This document shows, piece after piece, positions 1 through 8,740 of a stretch of 64,000 nucleotides of DNA; positions within the stretch are counted from its first letter, which is position 1; each line of letters starts with the position of its first letter. Source of the stretch: JACMQW01 sp964536965 (GTDB taxonomy: Bacteria; Bdellovibrionota; UBA1018). Both the position numbers and the translations under genes were made by a program. The stretch is taken from positions 1 through 64,000 of the forward strand of contig CAZIAL010000011.1 of the NCBI GenBank assembly GCA_964536965.1. Direction: 5' to 3'. The notes beneath the pieces are model-generated. The model saw only the letters and a program-made list of their open reading frames with translations. It was not told where the DNA came from and did no database searches.

Positions 1-64
1 GTCGTTACTTTCTCGTCGTCTTCCCCATCCACCGCATCGAATCATTCCACCCCGGATCTCGCCT

Positions 65-1888
65 ATGAAACCCACCCAATCGATCAGTCAGACTCTCCTT
101 TCGATGCTTAACCGACAGGGCTGTAAAACCCTTTTCGGAGTGCCCGGAGCGTACAGCATCCATTTCGTGGATACTTGCGCCGCAAACCCCGGCCAAATTG
201 AGTTCGTCCTCGCTTCCCATGAGGGCGGCGCCGCGTTTATGGCCCAAGGCTATTCCCAGGTCACGCGCCACTTAGGATGCGTGGTGACGACGGCGGGCCC
301 GGCCGCTCTCAATACCGTCGCGGCCCTGGCCAGCGCGAAGAGCGATGGTGATCGAGTGCTCCTCGTGCATGGCGAGATTCCGAAGGCTAAGCGCGGACGG
401 GGCCTTCTCCAAGACACCACCGCCTTCGATTGTGAAATCCAGGATGCGCTCGCTCCCGTAGTCCACGAACAATTCCAGATCAACTCCGCGGCCGATTTTA
501 CGGATCAGTTCGAACGTTTGTCCGAAGCCCTGGAGACGCCTAGTCGAACGACCCATCTCATGATCGGTGCGGATGCTTTCTCGGCGCAGATTTCTCCGCC
601 GGCCCGGACCGAAAGAAGCCCTGCGGGGGAGGAGGAAGATCCCGTTTCGGATGGAACACTCAGACGGGTCGAAGATCTCCTGATCGAATCCGCATCCACC
701 TTCGTATTGGCGGGGCACGGAGTTTACCAGTCGAAGAGCCTCGGGGAGCTGCAGGCCTTCCTCGACCCGCTGGAAATACCGGCGATGGTGACCGCCAGGG
801 CCGCGGCCTGTATCGACCCAACGAAGCCCTATTACCTCGGCCAGCACTCCATCTTCTCCCATCGGAGAGTGGATGATCTGATGAAGAGCCATGGCGGAAA
901 GAACGCGGACCTCCTTTTGGTGATCGGATCGAGCCTCGGAGAGTTCGCTTCGAACGGAGCCGCTTCCTATCTGAAGGAATTTCCAAACATCGTTCATGTA
1001 AACACGGATGTGAACTGCTTTGGCCGACTGGGAAAGCACGCACTGAACCTAAAGATGGATGCGAAGCGATTCCTGGAGAGAATGATCGCAAGTCCGCGCC
1101 TGGAGGGGGCGCGAAACGCGATTCGAGAGAGGAATAGAAGGCGTCTCGCCGGTTTTCGACGGAACACCTCGATGGAACTGCACTCGCGAATGAACGAAGA
1201 TCTCAGGGATGCTGGGCTGACGGGGCAGAAGCTGGTGCATGCCGTCTCCGCAGCGCTGGCGCGGCACCTCGATTCGGAGACGACCGTGAATGTCGTCGCG
1301 GATACCGGGAGCTCGAAGCTCTATGCCGCCCACTACTTTTCCTACCGCCCCGGATCTCGGTGCCTCATGAACTCGGGTACCGTAGACTGCCTGGGATTCG
1401 GCTTGAGCGCGGCGATCGGCGCGGCCATCGGCTCAAGGGACATCCAAGAGAAAGCCCTGACCATTTGTTTCGTCGGCGATGGCGGATTGCTGATGAACAA
1501 CGAACTCAACACTCTCGCGGCCAATGCATCCCTCCGAAACTTGAAGCTCCTGATCTTCGTTTTGAATGATGCGTCCCTGTCCTATGTGCACCAGGGTTTC
1601 GCCGCCGTAATGGGACGGCCACTCGAATCGACCCGGTTCGATCGGCGACTGGATTTTGCAAAGATGGCCTCTTCCTTTGGCCTCTCGTCGGTCACGATCG
1701 AGAAAGAGAGTGAAATCACTTCCGACTTTATCGCGGAGGTGCTCGAAAAGAACGAGCTCCCTTTGGTCGTCGACTGCCGGATCAGCAACCAAGTCATCGG
1801 CCCCGGTCTCGGGAGGTATAATCAAGTGCGATCACTTCTCGGGAAAGCGCCGCTTTCGCCCATCGAAATGAAGGCGACCTTAAGTTAG
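65..1888 (+). CDS. Thiamine diphosphate-dependent enzyme, acetolactate synthase-like
   Basis: A 607-residue protein with the three-part layout of the acetolactate synthase / benzoylformate decarboxylase superfamily. The N-terminal Pyr domain opens with GVPGAY (residues 25-30) and has the catalytic glutamate in SHEGGAAFMA (Glu53). The C-terminal ThDP-binding motif starts at GDGG (471-474) and closes in FVLND about 30 residues later. Such enzymes make or break C-C bonds next to a carbonyl using ThDP and Mg2+. No ilvN-like regulatory subunit follows, so a role in branched-chain amino acid synthesis is not supported and the substrate is unknown. It begins at an ATG after a short stretch with no obvious ribosome site; the next gene on the same strand is about 150 bases away. 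Confidence 0.85.
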   Translation: MKPTQSISQTLLSMLNRQGCKTLFGVPGAYSIHFVDTCAANPGQIEFVLASHEGGAAFMAQGYSQVTRHLGCVVTTAGPAALNTVAALASAKSDGDRVLLVHGEIPKAKRGRGLLQDTTAFDCEIQDALAPVVHEQFQINSAADFTDQFERLSEALETPSRTTHLMIGADAFSAQISPPARTERSPAGEEEDPVSDGTLRRVEDLLIESASTFVLAGHGVYQSKSLGELQAFLDPLEIPAMVTARAAACIDPTKPYYLGQHSIFSHRRVDDLMKSHGGKNADLLLVIGSSLGEFASNGAASYLKEFPNIVHVNTDVNCFGRLGKHALNLKMDAKRFLERMIASPRLEGARNAIRERNRRRLAGFRRNTSMELHSRMNEDLRDAGLTGQKLVHAVSAALARHLDSETTVNVVADTGSSKLYAAHYFSYRPGSRCLMNSGTVDCLGFGLSAAIGAAIGSRDIQEKALTICFVGDGGLLMNNELNTLAANASLRNLKLLIFVLNDASLSYVHQGFAAVMGRPLESTRFDRRLDFAKMASSFGLSSVTIEKESEITSDFIAEVLEKNELPLVVDCRISNQVIGPGLGRYNQVRSLLGKAPLSPIEMKATLS

Positions 1889-2035
1889 AATAGACGTCCG
1901 CTTGTCCATCCCGAGGATAGGGCCTTCTCCTCGCCCCATCGTCCCGGCCGACTTCCAGCGGCTCATTTGGCGATTTTGACCGGGCGGGCGTTTTAACCCG
2001 AGTCGCCAGGTACGTTGTTTGCGATAGAGTTCCGA

Positions 2036-2932
2036 ATGAGGAACCCTTCCCTGTCCGCGAGTGCAAATACCTTTGTCGGGATCGCCGGATGGAGCATTGC
2101 ACCCGCGCTCGCGGGATATTTCGGCGTCGGAAAAAACCATCTCGAACGGTACGCGACTCGATTCAACGCGGTCGAGATCAATTCGAGTTTCTATCGTCAC
2201 CATCGGGCAGACACCTACCGTCGCTGGGCGGATTCCGTCCCGACTGACTTTCGGTTCACAGTAAAGCTGTCGCGGCGATTCACCCATGAACTTGCACTCA
2301 TTCTCGACGATGGGGCGCGAATCGAACTGCGAAATACTCTCCGAGATATCGGCGAGCTCGGTCGGCGAATGGGGCCACTCCTCGTCCAGCTCCCACCCAG
2401 CCTGGCCTTCGCGCCTCGCGCAGCAAAGTCATTCTTCGCGGAACTTCGAGATTCCGTCGTTGGCCCGATCGCTTTCGAGCCCCGCCATCCGACCTGGAGA
2501 TCCGCGGCAGCAAGCGCGCTGATTCGGTCGCAGAAACTTACGCTCGTCCGCGCCGACCCTTCGCCCCTTTTCCACTGGGAAGACTATCGCGACCTGGTCG
2601 CGTCGACTTCCCTCACCTATGCGCGCCTCCACGGAACTCCCGTGATCTACCGAAGCGAGTACGGTGAGAATCGGCTGCACCGATTCGCCGAAGATCTGGT
2701 CTCCGCTCGGCGAGGATCGGGAGCGCTCTGGGCGATTCTCGACAACACGGCTCTGGGTCACGCCATTCCCGACGCATTAAAATTGTTTTCGATTCTCCAC
2801 AGGGCATCGAATTTGCTCCTACCCAGCGAAAGAGGCGAACCGCCCGATGTCCGACACCGGATCGATTCTCCCCGCTCCACCGAAAGGAATGCCCATGCTC
2901 GCACTCACTTACCTCCGTCCCGGGAAAGTTAA
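2036..2932 (+). CDS. DUF72 (YecE-like) family protein
   Basis: About 298 residues from the ATG. The TIM-barrel DUF72 family is recognised from FVGIAGWS near the N-terminus (13-20) and VEINSSFYR (46-54), followed by a kinase-unlike FRFTVKLSRRFTH stretch typical of YecE proteins. The biochemical function of the family is not established. A TTG at 2015 could add seven residues; the ATG is preferred because the conserved core starts directly after it. The last 30 or so residues (rich in Arg, Pro and Ser) run past the usual family end and overlap the start of the downstream dehydrogenase. Confidence 0.8.
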   Translation: MRNPSLSASANTFVGIAGWSIAPALAGYFGVGKNHLERYATRFNAVEINSSFYRHHRADTYRRWADSVPTDFRFTVKLSRRFTHELALILDDGARIELRNTLRDIGELGRRMGPLLVQLPPSLAFAPRAAKSFFAELRDSVVGPIAFEPRHPTWRSAAASALIRSQKLTLVRADPSPLFHWEDYRDLVASTSLTYARLHGTPVIYRSEYGENRLHRFAEDLVSARRGSGALWAILDNTALGHAIPDALKLFSILHRASNLLLPSERGEPPDVRHRIDSPRSTERNAHARTHLPPSRES

Positions 2933-4085
2933 AATGCTCCAGAAACCCATGCCGTCCATCGAGCACCCAAACGATGCGATCGTCCGGGTATCGCGCGCCG
3001 CCATCTGCGGGTCGGACGTCCATATTTTCCACGGACTCCTACCCGATACGCGCGTCGGTTGCACTTTCGGCCACGAGTTCACCGGCGTGATCGAAGAGAT
3101 CGGCTCTTCCGTGCGGAACGTGAAGGTGGGCGACCGCGTCCTGGTCCCGTTCAATATTTCCTGCGGCTCGTGTTTCTTCTGCCGCAAGGGGCTTTTCGGC
3201 AACTGCCACTCGACGAATCCAGGATCGTCGATCGGTACCGGGCTCTATGGTTACTCCCATACGACGGGAGGCTACGACGGTGGGCAAGCCGAATATGTGC
3301 GGGTTCCTTTCGCGGACGTCGGCCCGATGATCATCCCCGACGGGATGGACGAAGAAGACGCTCTCCTCCTCACCGACGTGGTTCCGACCGGGTACCAAGC
3401 GGCCGAGATGGCGGAAATAAAGGAAGGCAGCACCGTCGTCGTCTTCGGGGTCGGCCCCGTCGGACTTCTGGCCGCCCGCTGCTGTTGGTTTTTCGGCGCC
3501 GGTCGGGTGATCGTCGTCGATCATGTCGACTATCGTCTCGAAGCGGCGAAAAAATTCGCCTATGCCGAAACCGTGAACTTCACCCAAGTGGACGATATCG
3601 TCCTGCACCTAAAACAGATGACCGATTGGCTCGGTGCGGACGCTTGCATCGATGCCGTCGGCTGCGAGGCGAAGGGGGATTTCGTGAATACCGCGACCGG
3701 AAAGATGTTCCTGCAAGCGGGATCACCGACCGCCATGGACTGGGCGATCAACTCCGTCCGAAAGAACGGAGTCGTGTCGATCGTGGGAGTCTATGGCCCT
3801 CCCTACAACTTCGTTCCAATGGGCTCGGCGATGAACAAAGGCCTCACGATTCGCGCGAATCAGGCGAATGTGAAACGGTATCTCCCCCGCCTCTGCGAAC
3901 ATGTTCTTTCGGGAGATCTGAGTCCGAAGGATATCATCACCCACCGCATCCCGCTGGAAGAAGCGCCGGAAGGTTATCATCTTTTCGCGAATCAGCTCGA
4001 TGGCTGCATTAAAACGATGCTGATCACTCCGGGCGCAACTCCCACGAAAAAGGCGCGCGCGGTGGATCCCGTGCACCTGCACTGA
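2895..4085 (+). CDS. Zinc-dependent alcohol dehydrogenase (formaldehyde/threonine dehydrogenase-like)
   Basis: About 396 residues. Medium-chain dehydrogenase features are clear: the catalytic zinc Cys38 in CGSDVH, His60-Glu61 in GHEFTG, the structural zinc cysteines at 90, 93, 96 and 104, and the NAD(P)-binding GVGPVGLLAA near residue 180. The insert and C-terminal region resemble the glutathione-independent formaldehyde dehydrogenase branch, which oxidises aldehydes or alcohols with NAD. The start at 2895 is chosen because AAAGGA lies 6 bases upstream; ATGs at 2847 and 2889 are alternatives. The gene overlaps the upstream YecE-like gene by 38 bases, so the two are probably co-transcribed. 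Substrate cannot be fixed from sequence. Confidence 0.88.
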   Translation: MLALTYLRPGKVKMLQKPMPSIEHPNDAIVRVSRAAICGSDVHIFHGLLPDTRVGCTFGHEFTGVIEEIGSSVRNVKVGDRVLVPFNISCGSCFFCRKGLFGNCHSTNPGSSIGTGLYGYSHTTGGYDGGQAEYVRVPFADVGPMIIPDGMDEEDALLLTDVVPTGYQAAEMAEIKEGSTVVVFGVGPVGLLAARCCWFFGAGRVIVVDHVDYRLEAAKKFAYAETVNFTQVDDIVLHLKQMTDWLGADACIDAVGCEAKGDFVNTATGKMFLQAGSPTAMDWAINSVRKNGVVSIVGVYGPPYNFVPMGSAMNKGLTIRANQANVKRYLPRLCEHVLSGDLSPKDIITHRIPLEEAPEGYHLFANQLDGCIKTMLITPGATPTKKARAVDPVHLH

Positions 4086-4143
4086 GGTCCTACCGCCGAG
4101 GTCGCCCCTGCAGCTCCCATCATTCCTATGGAAAGGAAATCCC

Positions 4144-4686
4144 ATGCATAGCCCCGTTAATCCCGCCCTCGACGCCACCATCATCACCCAGCCCCAGCAT
4201 TCTCATCGCCGCGATCGGCCCAAGGTCTCCGCGAAAAAGCGAAACTCGATTCCGGGTTGGGGCGCAGACCTTCCGCTCGAACGCCGAGTCGGGCACCCCC
4301 GCGAAGGAAGCTACACGGCCGCGGAAAACGGCGCCCACTGGGACCAGCCCCAGCAGCAGGTATCCGATGTCCGAATTTTTCACACGATCGAACGACCTGG
4401 AATCACTCCGGTCTTCGGAACGACCCTTCCGCCGAGAGGACTGAGTGGAATCGTGCGCGGCTACGCCTACTCCCTTGGCGAGGGCCAGCGTCGGCGCTGG
4501 ATGTCGCTTTTACTGGCCGATCGGATCGATGTCCTCGAATCCAGCGTATTCAACCTCGTGTTCAAGCGGCGCTACTACGCGCGCGATCCGCTGCGAGTGC
4601 GTCCGGCGGCCATCGCCATCGCGGCGATAAGCATCGCTGGACTCGCCCTATATGCGGCCCGAAATCTGGAGGGGGCCAGGAAATGA
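4144..4686 (+). CDS. Small membrane-anchored protein of unknown function
   Basis: A 180-residue protein with a hydrophilic, Arg- and Pro-rich N-terminal two thirds and one hydrophobic segment near the C-terminus (about 153-172, Ala/Ile rich), so probably tail-anchored in the inner membrane. AAAGGAAA stands 6 bases before the ATG. It lies 58 bases after the alcohol dehydrogenase and its stop overlaps the next start as ATGA, which suggests a single operon of dehydrogenase, membrane protein and secreted Cys-rich protein. I do not recognise a family. Codon use matches its neighbours. Confidence 0.65.
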   Translation: MHSPVNPALDATIITQPQHSHRRDRPKVSAKKRNSIPGWGADLPLERRVGHPREGSYTAAENGAHWDQPQQQVSDVRIFHTIERPGITPVFGTTLPPRGLSGIVRGYAYSLGEGQRRRWMSLLLADRIDVLESSVFNLVFKRRYYARDPLRVRPAAIAIAAISIAGLALYAARNLEGARK

Positions 4687-5030
4687 TGGTGCTTGACCCG
4701 TCGAAAAAGTTGCGGCAAATCGAGCCCATGTTCCAATCCAAAACACGTTATTACGCGTTGTCGTCCGTCCTGGGCGCGCTGGCTCTTTTCACCCTTTCGA
4801 CGCCCTCTGCGGCAGAGGAAGGATCCGGCGATTTATCCGGGGCCACCGAAGCGAATGCCTTCTGTTCAGCCGTCACGACCTGTTTTTCGCCTTTCCGTCC
4901 GCCCTATTCCATTGGCTGCCAAACCTACGGACAGGGCTGCACCTGGTGGGTGGTGCCGAACCACTCGGTCCAGTGCACCGGATTTGACGCGTGGGGTCGT
5001 TGGGTGAACTTCTACTTCCGCTGCTGGTAG
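4683..5030 (+). CDS. Small secreted cysteine-rich protein
   Basis: About 115 residues. A signal peptide is apparent around residues 16-45 (basic start, Leu/Ala core, TPSAAEE as likely cleavage region); ATG at 4728 would give a more compact signal peptide and may be the real start. The mature part is about 70 residues with six cysteines and many aromatic residues (CTWWVV, NFYFRCW end), suggesting a small disulfide-stabilised extracytoplasmic protein. The start overlaps the upstream stop as ATGA, implying translational coupling. No family recognised. Confidence 0.6.
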   Translation: MMVLDPSKKLRQIEPMFQSKTRYYALSSVLGALALFTLSTPSAAEEGSGDLSGATEANAFCSAVTTCFSPFRPPYSIGCQTYGQGCTWWVVPNHSVQCTGFDAWGRWVNFYFRCW

Positions 5031-5070
5031 GCGGACGGGTAGGCAAGCGACCCGAGGTCCCATTCTCGGC

Positions 5071-6984
5071 TTAGAAACGCGTCGCGAGTTCGGTCACGAA
5101 AAGCCGATGCCAGCGATCGCCGCTTTCCGTCTTCTGCGCTTCGATCCGAAGACGAACGTCGGACGCATCGCTCAGCCACCCGGAAGCGGCGAACTCCCCG
5201 CTCGGCCGGAATCGGTCACCGGAAACGGAGGCGAGCACATCCCAGCGCGGCACCACCCGCAGGTGAATGAAGTTCCGGTCCTTCACTGGATTGATGACCA
5301 CCCCTAGGTCGACGCCCGGAAAAAGTCCCCAGCCATCGCGAAAAGCGCCGGATCTCGCAAGCTCTCCGTGGAGAAGCAAGTACGCGAGATGGCGCGGACC
5401 GAACGGACTCGATCCCAGCCCATATCCACCCGAAATCTGCCAAGCTCGCGGAGCCGCCTCCAGGTCGGAAAGGCTTTTCCACCCGAGTTCGACCTTCCAA
5501 GAATTTTGGCCGTCGAAGAGCGAGCGAGGCGCAAGCGAAGTCATCGCGAACAGGTCCCCCTGGTCGATTCGCAGACGGTCACCCTCGATATGGCGAGCGC
5601 GGAGATCGAAAACTCGGACTTCGGAAAAAAGATTATAGGAGGGCGTGCGGTCGAGGAGATCGTGCCGAAAACCGGCGAATCCCAACTCGATCCGACGACG
5701 CCGGGTTTCCACGCCGAATCCGAGGGAAAAGCGCGACGAAGGATGCGCCGTATCCGGTAGACGATCTTCGGCGTCCGCAACCCGCGCGGAAGTCGCGGTT
5801 CCTCGCGCACTTCTTTCGAGAAGTGTCGTGCGCAGGAAAGCCGCTCGCTCCGCACCCACCACGTCCTTTTCTTTTTCGTAGGCGAGCGCAAGCGCGAGCG
5901 CGTCCAATCCCGCCGGAGAAAGGGAGGAGAGGCCAACGCCCCCTGCTCGCCCGCCGAAAACCCCTTCGAGCCGGCGACGCTCGCTTTCGTCCAGCCGGGA
6001 AATCGCTCCGGACATCTGGTTTTTCAGCGAAGGTCGAAAGACGACGCCACTGACGGCGCCCGGAGTGCGCGCGACGTGACGAACGGTCTCCACCGGAATG
6101 GCGGACAGAAGAAAACCCTCGCTCAGTTTCCACTCCGGCCGCACGGCTTCGAGCGCAGTGAGAATCTGGTACGAACAGTTTTCGTCGAGAAAATAATAGT
6201 GGAGCCCACCCTGCCCATAGAGTTCCCAGATGTGTCGCACGAGCTGCGAGACTTCCCCCGGAGTCAGCGTGAGTCGGTACTCCCAGAGGTCGCGACTTTC
6301 GGAAAAGGCGTACTCATTCACCTTCCGATAATACGGACTCAGGTCGTAGCGGCCGACGTATCCGCCGACGAGTCCCCAGATCGCGTATTTTACCGGATGA
6401 TCGCCCGGCCCGATCGCCGCCGAAAAGTTTACGCCGTAACTGAGAAGATCCATCTGTTTCGAGAGGGCCTCCCCCCCTCGGTCGAGACGAAGAAAGGTAT
6501 GACCGAACATCGAAGCGGGATTATTCGGATAGGCCGAGGCGTAAACCAAGGAGGCGCCTGTCGCCGCGATTCCTTTTTCCCACGCCTCGAAGTCAGGGCA
6601 GGCGACCCGCGCGAGCCGATCCCTGAACTCTTCGCCCAGCTCCCGCGCGAGAAAATCCCGGCGGGCGGGAAACGCGCAGAATCGAGGTTGCGCGAGCGAG
6701 CCATGCGGCAGGGCCGCAAGTTCGGGCGTCGTGAACATCCGAACCGTCTCCCGCAGTTCGGCCGCCGGATCGAACTTCCCGGTGGGCGCCAGAAAAAAGG
6801 CGGGATCATCGATATCGCTCCGTTCCGAACGGAGGAACGGCGCCCGGTAATGGAGCAGTCGCGTCCACTCCATGGAGCTGGAGAGGACGTCTAGCCGCGA
6901 AAACGTCGACGGGTCCGGCTCCATTCCGGAAACCGAACCCGTCCATAAGCAGAACCATCCGAGATGGAGAAATGCTCGGCGCAA
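5071..6984 (-). CDS. DUF4105 (Lnb N-terminal periplasmic domain) protein
   Basis: A 637-residue exported protein with a signal peptide at residues 1-20. It has the DUF4105 signature: His162 in MFGHTFLRLDR and Cys270 in LDENCSYQI, the order His-then-Cys expected of circularly permuted papain-like enzymes, plus the Tyr-rich ENC region. The C-terminal 250 residues look like beta-strand-rich, possibly outer-membrane, sequence ending in an aromatic residue (ATRF). Members are envelope hydrolase-like proteins of unclear substrate. It is 14 bases downstream of a DUF3015 gene on the same strand, which suggests a functional pair. Confidence 0.82.
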   Translation of the reverse strand: MRRAFLHLGWFCLWTGSVSGMEPDPSTFSRLDVLSSSMEWTRLLHYRAPFLRSERSDIDDPAFFLAPTGKFDPAAELRETVRMFTTPELAALPHGSLAQPRFCAFPARRDFLARELGEEFRDRLARVACPDFEAWEKGIAATGASLVYASAYPNNPASMFGHTFLRLDRGGEALSKQMDLLSYGVNFSAAIGPGDHPVKYAIWGLVGGYVGRYDLSPYYRKVNEYAFSESRDLWEYRLTLTPGEVSQLVRHIWELYGQGGLHYYFLDENCSYQILTALEAVRPEWKLSEGFLLSAIPVETVRHVARTPGAVSGVVFRPSLKNQMSGAISRLDESERRRLEGVFGGRAGGVGLSSLSPAGLDALALALAYEKEKDVVGAERAAFLRTTLLERSARGTATSARVADAEDRLPDTAHPSSRFSLGFGVETRRRRIELGFAGFRHDLLDRTPSYNLFSEVRVFDLRARHIEGDRLRIDQGDLFAMTSLAPRSLFDGQNSWKVELGWKSLSDLEAAPRAWQISGGYGLGSSPFGPRHLAYLLLHGELARSGAFRDGWGLFPGVDLGVVINPVKDRNFIHLRVVPRWDVLASVSGDRFRPSGEFAASGWLSDASDVRLRIEAQKTESGDRWHRLFVTELATRF

Positions 6985-6997
6985 TGGAGAGTCGCGC

Positions 6998-7486
6998 TTA
7001 CACCGACGCCGCGCAGGCGCGCACGAGAGTCGGATTCGATCGAATCTGGGCCTTCACATTTTCAAGCAGTACGGCCGGGCTCGCGGTCGCCGGGACGATC
7101 GTGCCGTAATTCCTTTGCACGGCGCTCGAGAAGTCTCCGAATACATTTTCGCAGCCCATGACGGCCGCGAATCCGCGGAGATATTCGCCTTCGCCCTGGG
7201 CCATCTCGAGAGTCAGTTGCTCGAGGTTCGCTTCCACGAAATACTTCTGTTCCTGTTCGTTCTTCACGACGGAGTGTTTCGTACAGCCCGACGTACCAAA
7301 GGTCATCGAAAAGGTATTCGGAAGCACGACGTTCGTCGTCGAACGAACAGCGGAAGAAACGAGCGACTGCTTCTGGGTCACTTCCCAGCCGAGACCGCAT
7401 CCCGAGCTGCTATCCGCCGCAGAGACCGATCCGATACTTACAACCAACGCGGCGACCGCGCCGACCACCCAACGAACGTTCATCAC
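6998..7486 (-). CDS. DUF3015 family secreted protein
   Basis: A 162-residue protein with a signal peptide (hydrophobic residues 5-22, cleavage near SVSAAD). The mature part has the DUF3015 pattern: GCGLGWEV near its start, the TFGTSGCT segment, and a C-terminal MGCENVF stretch. The function of the family is unknown; it is periplasmic or secreted. A GGAGG site lies upstream of the ATG. It is the first gene of a pair with the DUF4105 gene and is divergent from the metallophosphoesterase gene, so the 100-base gap at 7487-7589 should carry two promoters. Confidence 0.8.
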   Translation of the reverse strand: MMNVRWVVGAVAALVVSIGSVSAADSSSGCGLGWEVTQKQSLVSSAVRSTTNVVLPNTFSMTFGTSGCTKHSVVKNEQEQKYFVEANLEQLTLEMAQGEGEYLRGFAAVMGCENVFGDFSSAVQRNYGTIVPATASPAVLLENVKAQIRSNPTLVRACAASV

Positions 7487-7589
7487 AGAATCCTCCAGAT
7501 TAAAAATGCTTCCTTAGATTGAAAGCGATTCGATCCGCCAAAGCAACTCGATTCCCTTTCGGAGGTCGAAACGCTAAGCTCCTGGCACG

Positions 7590-8708
7590 ATGCGCGGCCG
7601 TTTCCTCACTTCCTTTCTCGGGACCTTGACTCTGCTTTTCGCCTTCCTCGCCTGGCGCGCGGTGATGCCTTTTCGGGAAAGCCCCTGGACGTTCGCGGCG
7701 CTCGGGATCGCGTTTCTGACCGCGTACGGTTCGATCATCTGGATGCCGCTCTTCTTTTGGTCCTCGACGGATCCGGAAACGCGGACGTGGGAAATCCATA
7801 TCGAACGACTCGCCCACCTTTCGATGGGAATGCTCAGTCTGCTGCTCATGGTCGCCGTCCTGCGGGAGCTCTTCCGTCTCGGTTTCTGGATCGCCGGTCA
7901 GGCCTTTCCCTTCGATCCGCGTGAGTCGGCCGTCGTGCTGCTCGGATCCAGTTCGATTCTCTTTCTCATCGGCGCCGTCCTGGCCTGGCTCGGCCCGAAA
8001 ATCCGAAAAGTCGATTTGCGCGCGGCCGACCCCCAGGACGAGAGCCCCGACTCCCCGCCCCTGCGAATCCTCCAGATCAGCGACCTCCATGTGGGGACCT
8101 GGATCGGACCGCGATATGTGGAGCGGCTCGTGCGTAAGATCGAAGCGGGAGGCGAATTCGATCTTCTCGTTCTCACGGGCGACATCGGCGACGGCGATGT
8201 TCGAGTCCACGCTCCCAGTCTCGAGGCGTTTCGCCGGCTCCAGCCGCGATTCGGAAAATTTTCCGTCACGGGAAATCACGAAGGCTACTGGGATGCGGAA
8301 GGGTGGAACGCCAGTCTGGAAGCCTTAGGTTTTCGAGTGCTCCGGAACGAAGGCGTGACGATCGGAGATTCGAAACGCCGCTTTACCCTCCACGGAATCG
8401 ACGACGCTAGCCCGGAACTCGCGAAAGCGCTCGCCCTGAAAAGTTCGGAAGTTCCTTCCATTCTGCTGAGCCATCAGCCCCAACATGCGTCCGCGGCCGC
8501 TCGACTGGGCGTGGATCTCGTTCTCGTGGGGCACACCCATGCCGGACAGTTTCTTCCCTGGAGCCTGCTCATCGGATTCTTTCACACCTATGCGAAAGGT
8601 CTCTACCGAGTCGGAAAGACGGCGATCTATGTGAACGCGGGCACGGGCTTCTGGGGCCCGCCCCTGCGTCTGGGGACGCGCTCGGAAATCACGCGGCTAT
8701 TGTTTTAG
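7590..8708 (+). CDS. Membrane-anchored metallophosphoesterase (YkuE/YaeI-like)
   Basis: A 372-residue protein. About four hydrophobic segments fill residues 8-135. The calcineurin-like domain follows with all metal ligands in order: Asp165/His167 in SDLHVG, Asp198 in TGDIGDG, Asn229-His230 in GNHEG, His295 in LSHQP, and GHTHAG (314-319). YkuE-type enzymes are linked to phosphoester or UDP-sugar-lipid turnover at the membrane, but the substrate here cannot be told. Monocistronic by context, convergent with the next gene. Confidence 0.88.
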   Translation: MRGRFLTSFLGTLTLLFAFLAWRAVMPFRESPWTFAALGIAFLTAYGSIIWMPLFFWSSTDPETRTWEIHIERLAHLSMGMLSLLLMVAVLRELFRLGFWIAGQAFPFDPRESAVVLLGSSSILFLIGAVLAWLGPKIRKVDLRAADPQDESPDSPPLRILQISDLHVGTWIGPRYVERLVRKIEAGGEFDLLVLTGDIGDGDVRVHAPSLEAFRRLQPRFGKFSVTGNHEGYWDAEGWNASLEALGFRVLRNEGVTIGDSKRRFTLHGIDDASPELAKALALKSSEVPSILLSHQPQHASAAARLGVDLVLVGHTHAGQFLPWSLLIGFFHTYAKGLYRVGKTAIYVNAGTGFWGPPLRLGTRSEITRLLF

Positions 8709-8740
8709 CGATTGCTTTAGCCATGGTCCTGGCGACCGCT

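Noticed and set aside
272..1039. Minus-strand open frame of 255 codons opposite the ThDP enzyme.
   Set aside because: Antisense shadow of a confident gene.
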